A program made the translations under genes and the position numbers. The notes below the pieces were generated by a model that was given only the letters and a program-made list of their open reading frames with translations, made no database searches and had not been told where the DNA came from. From assembly GCA_028551475.1 (NCBI GenBank), contig CM052359.1:23995583-24059582 (forward strand): a DNA stretch of 64,000 nucleotides, written 5' to 3'. The stretch comes from Casuarina equisetifolia (Eukaryota > Streptophyta > Magnoliopsida > Fagales > Casuarinaceae). Shown piece by piece: positions 60,601 to 64,000 of this stretch (positions are counted from its first letter, which is position 1; each line of letters begins with the position of its first letter).

Positions 60601-63098
60601 GGCACTGAAATGCAATCTTAAAGCATGTCCCCATTAATAGGTTAATTATGACTAACAGATTGTCCGGGCACAGGGAGCTTTAGCAGTTTTATTAGTCTGG
60701 CATCCAAGTATTTTCCTTTTTTACCCGTAGTTCAGGCCACTAAAGGATCCTCCGTTCTTGTTTCTAGCTTCACTTCTGCTAGACTCATGCATAAAGCAGA
60801 GCCAACAGGACCCGTCTGACATATAACCATATTGATTGTGGTTACAGAGCATCTTCGGACCCATGTAAAATGGCTCATCAGTTCATGTACGCTACTTGGG
60901 AAATGTTTAACCATTTTTTCTGCATCACACAACATTGAGTTCTTAAGATATGCAACAGCGAACAATAAAACCCAACCAGAATTTGATCCCAAAGGACACA
61001 ATAAACAAAATAAAAAACAAATTGAAATCAAGTGACTCTAACATATAGTGTCATAAGATCCATTTTCCTCGCGCCCATCGGTTTCTCTATTTTATTTGTT
61101 TAAAGCCTTAATTTCTTATAGCATGTAGCGATTTAGTTGAACACTTTTAAATGAGTGTGTTCAAACACCTGCTATGACGTGAATTGATCACCCGTCATGA
61201 ACAGAAAGTTTATATCCATTCAAGCCAATCAAGAACTTTGAGGCAGTACGTCAATTTTTTGCAACAGTTAATAACAATTTCAAAGGTGTGCCGCCCCTCA
61301 AATGACGAACCAACAGAGGTAGTCAACTCTCGTAATCAGTTTGAACACGATAATATAACAATCTTCCCATCAAACTTTTCTGAAGACGACAAAGAGAAGT
61401 TTGTAATGATCCATCAAGTGCGTATGTGCAGGCGTTAAAGAGAGCGATGTGAGATGGAAATGTGTAAACCGAAAAGAAAGTCGGGTTTTAGGTATAAGTG
61501 ACTCTTACGTAAGCAGGACAGATGGGAAGGGTGCCTCTGCAACAGAGCATATGGCCCAGCAACTGATAAAGGCTTAAGTCTGACAAATGGTTATAGTAAT
61601 CATTTCCAAACCAACATTAGCAAACAGATATTTATAATGCAGAATGACGACAAGACATTAACATAATCAAAGCATACTGAATTTGCAGTCTGATACATGA
61701 TAAATGACAAGATGACAGAAACCTAGCCAAATACACTGAAACAACACACTGGACTCCTGGAACAACACACTGAAACAACAAAACATGGAAATTATGCATT
61801 TTCCAAAACCATACAAGAAGAAGAAACTACACTTAGCTACTCATGACGACTTACACAAACACCACATCCAGCACGAACATATCCTACTATAAAGGCCACC
61901 AATTGGATTCTTCTCCAACTGGATCCCTGTTTCACAAGCTGAAGAAAGAACCTAACAGCAGTTAATGATGATACAAAGATTGTAACAAGAAGAGATTCTC
62001 AAAATTTAGAAACGAAATTAATTACCTTGTGCATGGCTTGGTACGATCAACAACCTCTGAGGAAGATAAGACTTAACGGGATCAAGATGAATGTGGCACT
62101 ATGCAGCTACGAGACGAAGCAACAGCAAGGGGTTTACAACAGACACAGCAAAACCTATTACACCTACTAGCCGAAGCAGAAGCAGAAGCAGAAGCAGCAA
62201 ACTATTACTATCTCCCCCCTTTCCCATTTTTCCCTCTCAAAAAACAGGAACTGCAGGGAAGGGGCAAACACCTCACAGTGTGTACAGACAGAGTAAGATC
62301 CTAACAGAGTAAATAAGAAAATAAATATGAAGAGGGAGACGAAGATAGGAGGATAAGGAGTTACAGGAAGGCAGACCATCCGGCACTCAAAGCTTTGATA
62401 TACGAAAGAGACTGGTCAATGTCAGATTAGGAGCAAGAAAGGATAAAAAAGGATAAAAGCGATTAAAAACAACAGAAGAAGCTGATGAGAAGTAGAATGG
62501 ATTAGAAGTCTACGGTGTTTGTTGTGAGTAATCAGTTCCAGATTCTAAGGCATATAAAGGGTCTGAAACCAAATACCTAAGCCTAGGAAGAAAATAGTTA
62601 CATTAAGCAATTCGGTGAGGAACTAAACCTAAAGCTTGGAATCATATCTTCAACATTCAACTAGTAAAGTTTGTTGCATAAGGCGCCAACAAATTAAAAT
62701 CTGCAGCCGAATAGTACATCCCATAGCAGAGAGCAACTCCACCAATCAGTCAAGTAAATTTCATGCATTACTTCCCTTGTGCTTTCTATACTTCAAAGTT
62801 CGCTTCCACCCCGTGCTGCAAAACCCATACAACGCATAAACTCCTCTCGCTATCAGATGTCCATGACTAAATCCAAGTCCATAGCACATCCTAACTCCAC
62901 TCCACATAAACCATTCATACAAAATCTAGAGATTGCTGACCAACCAAAGCCATCGCACTTGCTCGTAGCACGACTACTGAGCTAAGCAAACTCTCGGACT
63001 GACTACCAACCAATTTATTCACTCTATGTACAAACTAACACTAACATCCAAGTTCTTAGAGTAGATCTATTTACTGGAGCCCCACACTGTTAACCACA
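57635..63098. other. Intergenic DNA between FLZ and the PNRC-motif gene
   Basis: The first 400 bases are probably the FLZ 3' UTR. A diverged direct repeat lies at about 59288-59816, an AAAAG run near 59643-59669 and a GAAGCA run near 62172-62196. Several short frames on both strands have no family features. The stretch just before 63098 would hold the 3' UTR of the minus-strand gene. Confidence 0.5.
59288..59816. repeat. Diverged tandem repeat of about 260 bp
   Basis: Two copies (about 59288-59545 and 59546-59816) share CTCTTGCTT, TTTAGTCT, AGTTTTAAT, CCTAAGGTGGACCTAGAGG and CTCTCCATAAGAAATATG in the same order. Indels and small AAT or AAAAG runs separate them. Confidence 0.8.
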
Positions 63099-63719
63099 TC
63101 ACTGATCGTCGATATCAAGATTAAGAATGCGACGTAAGGTCTTCGTAGCAGAGTCCTCACAACGAAAGATATCCCTGGTAGAACTGTTAAACACCCTAGT
63201 AGGCGATGAAGGTGCAGACTTGGCAATTGGATGGCGTGTTTTGACAACCTCAGGGGTCGAACGGGGCAATTCAAGCGACACGGTCCTCTTTGGCCGAAGC
63301 GAGAATTTGGGTATCGGTAAAGAACTCGGCGGCGGCGAGTTCGAGTACGTGGGGCCTGCCCAGCGTTCAGAGAACGAGAGCCTCTTGATACCAATTTCCT
63401 CAGCAAAAGCTCTTTCTTTCTTACGAGCTTTCGCGTTGATATTAATCGGGGCGCTTCTCGGAGTTGTTCTGGAATAACTATTGCTATCAGAGGGTGCAGG
63501 GGATAGTGTTCCACACCGAGGGGAGGAAATGCACCGTTCGGTTACAGGAGTAGCGCAAGCCTTCAATGGAGTCGGGAGTATGCCTGCGCCCACTTGGAAA
63601 CTCCGGCAATTGATCCCACCTAAGTCTCTGGACGGCGAAGAACCAAAGCGTGCCGGCCCACTTGTTTTATCTTTGCCATAGTACTGATTCCTGTGCTGAG
63701 CTACCACCAGGGTCTCCAT
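63099..63719 (-). CDS. PNRC-motif protein of unknown function, possible mRNA-decapping partner
   Basis: A single-exon frame of 206 residues starting METLVVAQHRNQYY and ending LNLDIDDQ. The protein is mostly low-complexity and probably disordered, rich in S, P and R. A conserved motif stands at residues 117-139: SERWAGPTYSNSPPPSSLP then IPKF. This matches the PNRC family motif that in animal PNRC2 docks on the EVH1 domain of the decapping factor DCP1. A second conserved block is the C-terminal LRRILNLDI. Plant members of this family are uncharacterised as far as I know. A decapping link is inference from the motif only. The start was set at the first ATG; a KKERAFAEE segment near 100-108 may be a nuclear signal. 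Confidence 0.8.
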   Translation of the reverse strand: METLVVAQHRNQYYGKDKTSGPARFGSSPSRDLGGINCRSFQVGAGILPTPLKACATPVTERCISSPRCGTLSPAPSDSNSYSRTTPRSAPININAKARKKERAFAEEIGIKRLSFSERWAGPTYSNSPPPSSLPIPKFSLRPKRTVSLELPRSTPEVVKTRHPIAKSAPSSPTRVFNSSTRDIFRCEDSATKTLRRILNLDIDDQ

Positions 63720-64000
63720 GAGCAAATTCGCTGATTCAGTGACAGTAATCCCACTAGATCAAGCTACAAACCTCTAAAACTCAGCTAAAGGCCTCTACCT
63801 CCCACTAAAAACGACTACTTTCGGTGCTCTAACCCCACGGAAACCACTGAGATTCCCAGATCTTCTCCTGACAGACCAAAATCGAACATCTAACCCCGCC
63901 AGTCAAACCACAGAACAGTATTTGGTCTCTCCGTAACGCGATGTTAGATTACGGGATCAGAAAACCACCCAAAACGAAATCGATTCAAAATGAAACCAGA
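63720..64000 (-). promoter_or_regulatory. Leader and promoter region of the PNRC-motif gene (cut by window end)
   Basis: C/T-rich and A-rich sequence upstream of the ATG with no other gene. It probably holds the 5' UTR. The promoter itself may lie beyond the window. Confidence 0.4.

Noticed and set aside
63071-63514. Minus-strand frame of 147 codons overlapping the PNRC-motif gene
   Set aside because: It is an alternate frame of the same strand. The METLVVAQ frame carries the conserved motif and a natural end.
1-64000. A new multi-gene defence or biosynthetic system
   Set aside because: I looked for clustered enzymes, repeat arrays and unusual gene fusions. The genes are ordinary, functionally unrelated plant genes separated by repeats.

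Overview
The window is nuclear DNA of a flowering plant, most likely a eudicot. The support is spliced protein genes with GT-AG introns, a nuclear tRNA-Lys, an embryo vicilin, GPI-anchored lipid-transfer proteins, an FLZ zinc-finger pair, an F-box/kelch gene, AT-rich intergenic DNA and decayed Ty3/gypsy and TRIM retroelements. I cannot name the species. No bacterial-type operon, CRISPR array or clearly new multi-gene system is visible.

Layout. 1-8.3 kb is gene-poor and holds a small TRIM retroelement at 3.1-3.5 kb. 8.3-12.6 kb (-) is an FLZ zinc-finger gene whose two exons are split by a 3.8 kb intron carrying a Ty3/gypsy integrase relic. 13.7-16.1 kb (-) is an intronless mitochondrial-type PPR gene. 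18.1-20.2 kb (-) is a six-exon 7S vicilin gene, followed by tRNA-Lys(UUU) on the + strand. 21.4-24.9 kb (-) is a five-exon uL24 gene, probably mitochondrial. 26.3-26.5 kb (-) is a small Ole e 6-like cysteine-rich secreted protein. 27.8-31.1 kb is a head-to-head pair of GPI-anchored LTP genes with a complete TRIM element, including a 5-bp target duplication, in the shared spacer. 36.9-37.9 kb (+) is SKIP30-type F-box/kelch with a long leader intron. 38.6-42.2 kb (+) is the WD40 subunit (WDR4/Trm82 type) of the tRNA m7G methyltransferase, in ten exons with one GC-AG intron. 42.5-49.7 kb is a dead Ty3/gypsy element in minus orientation with a second, plus-strand gypsy fragment inside it. 49.7-56.4 kb is repeat-rich and gene-poor. 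56.5-57.6 kb (+) is a second FLZ gene of the MARD1 type. 63.1-63.7 kb (-) is a small protein with a PNRC-like SPPPSSLPIPKF motif.

The genes do not form one pathway. From memory of Arabidopsis gene order, a PPR, an LTP and TRM82 are neighbours on chromosome 1 (At1g03100 to At1g03110), and MARD1 is next to SKIP30 on chromosome 3 (At3g63210, At3g63220). This window has both sets together and may preserve the ancestral order before duplication and gene loss. All exon models were built by eye from splice motifs, frame closure and family knowledge; every spliced model given here closes to a whole number of codons.
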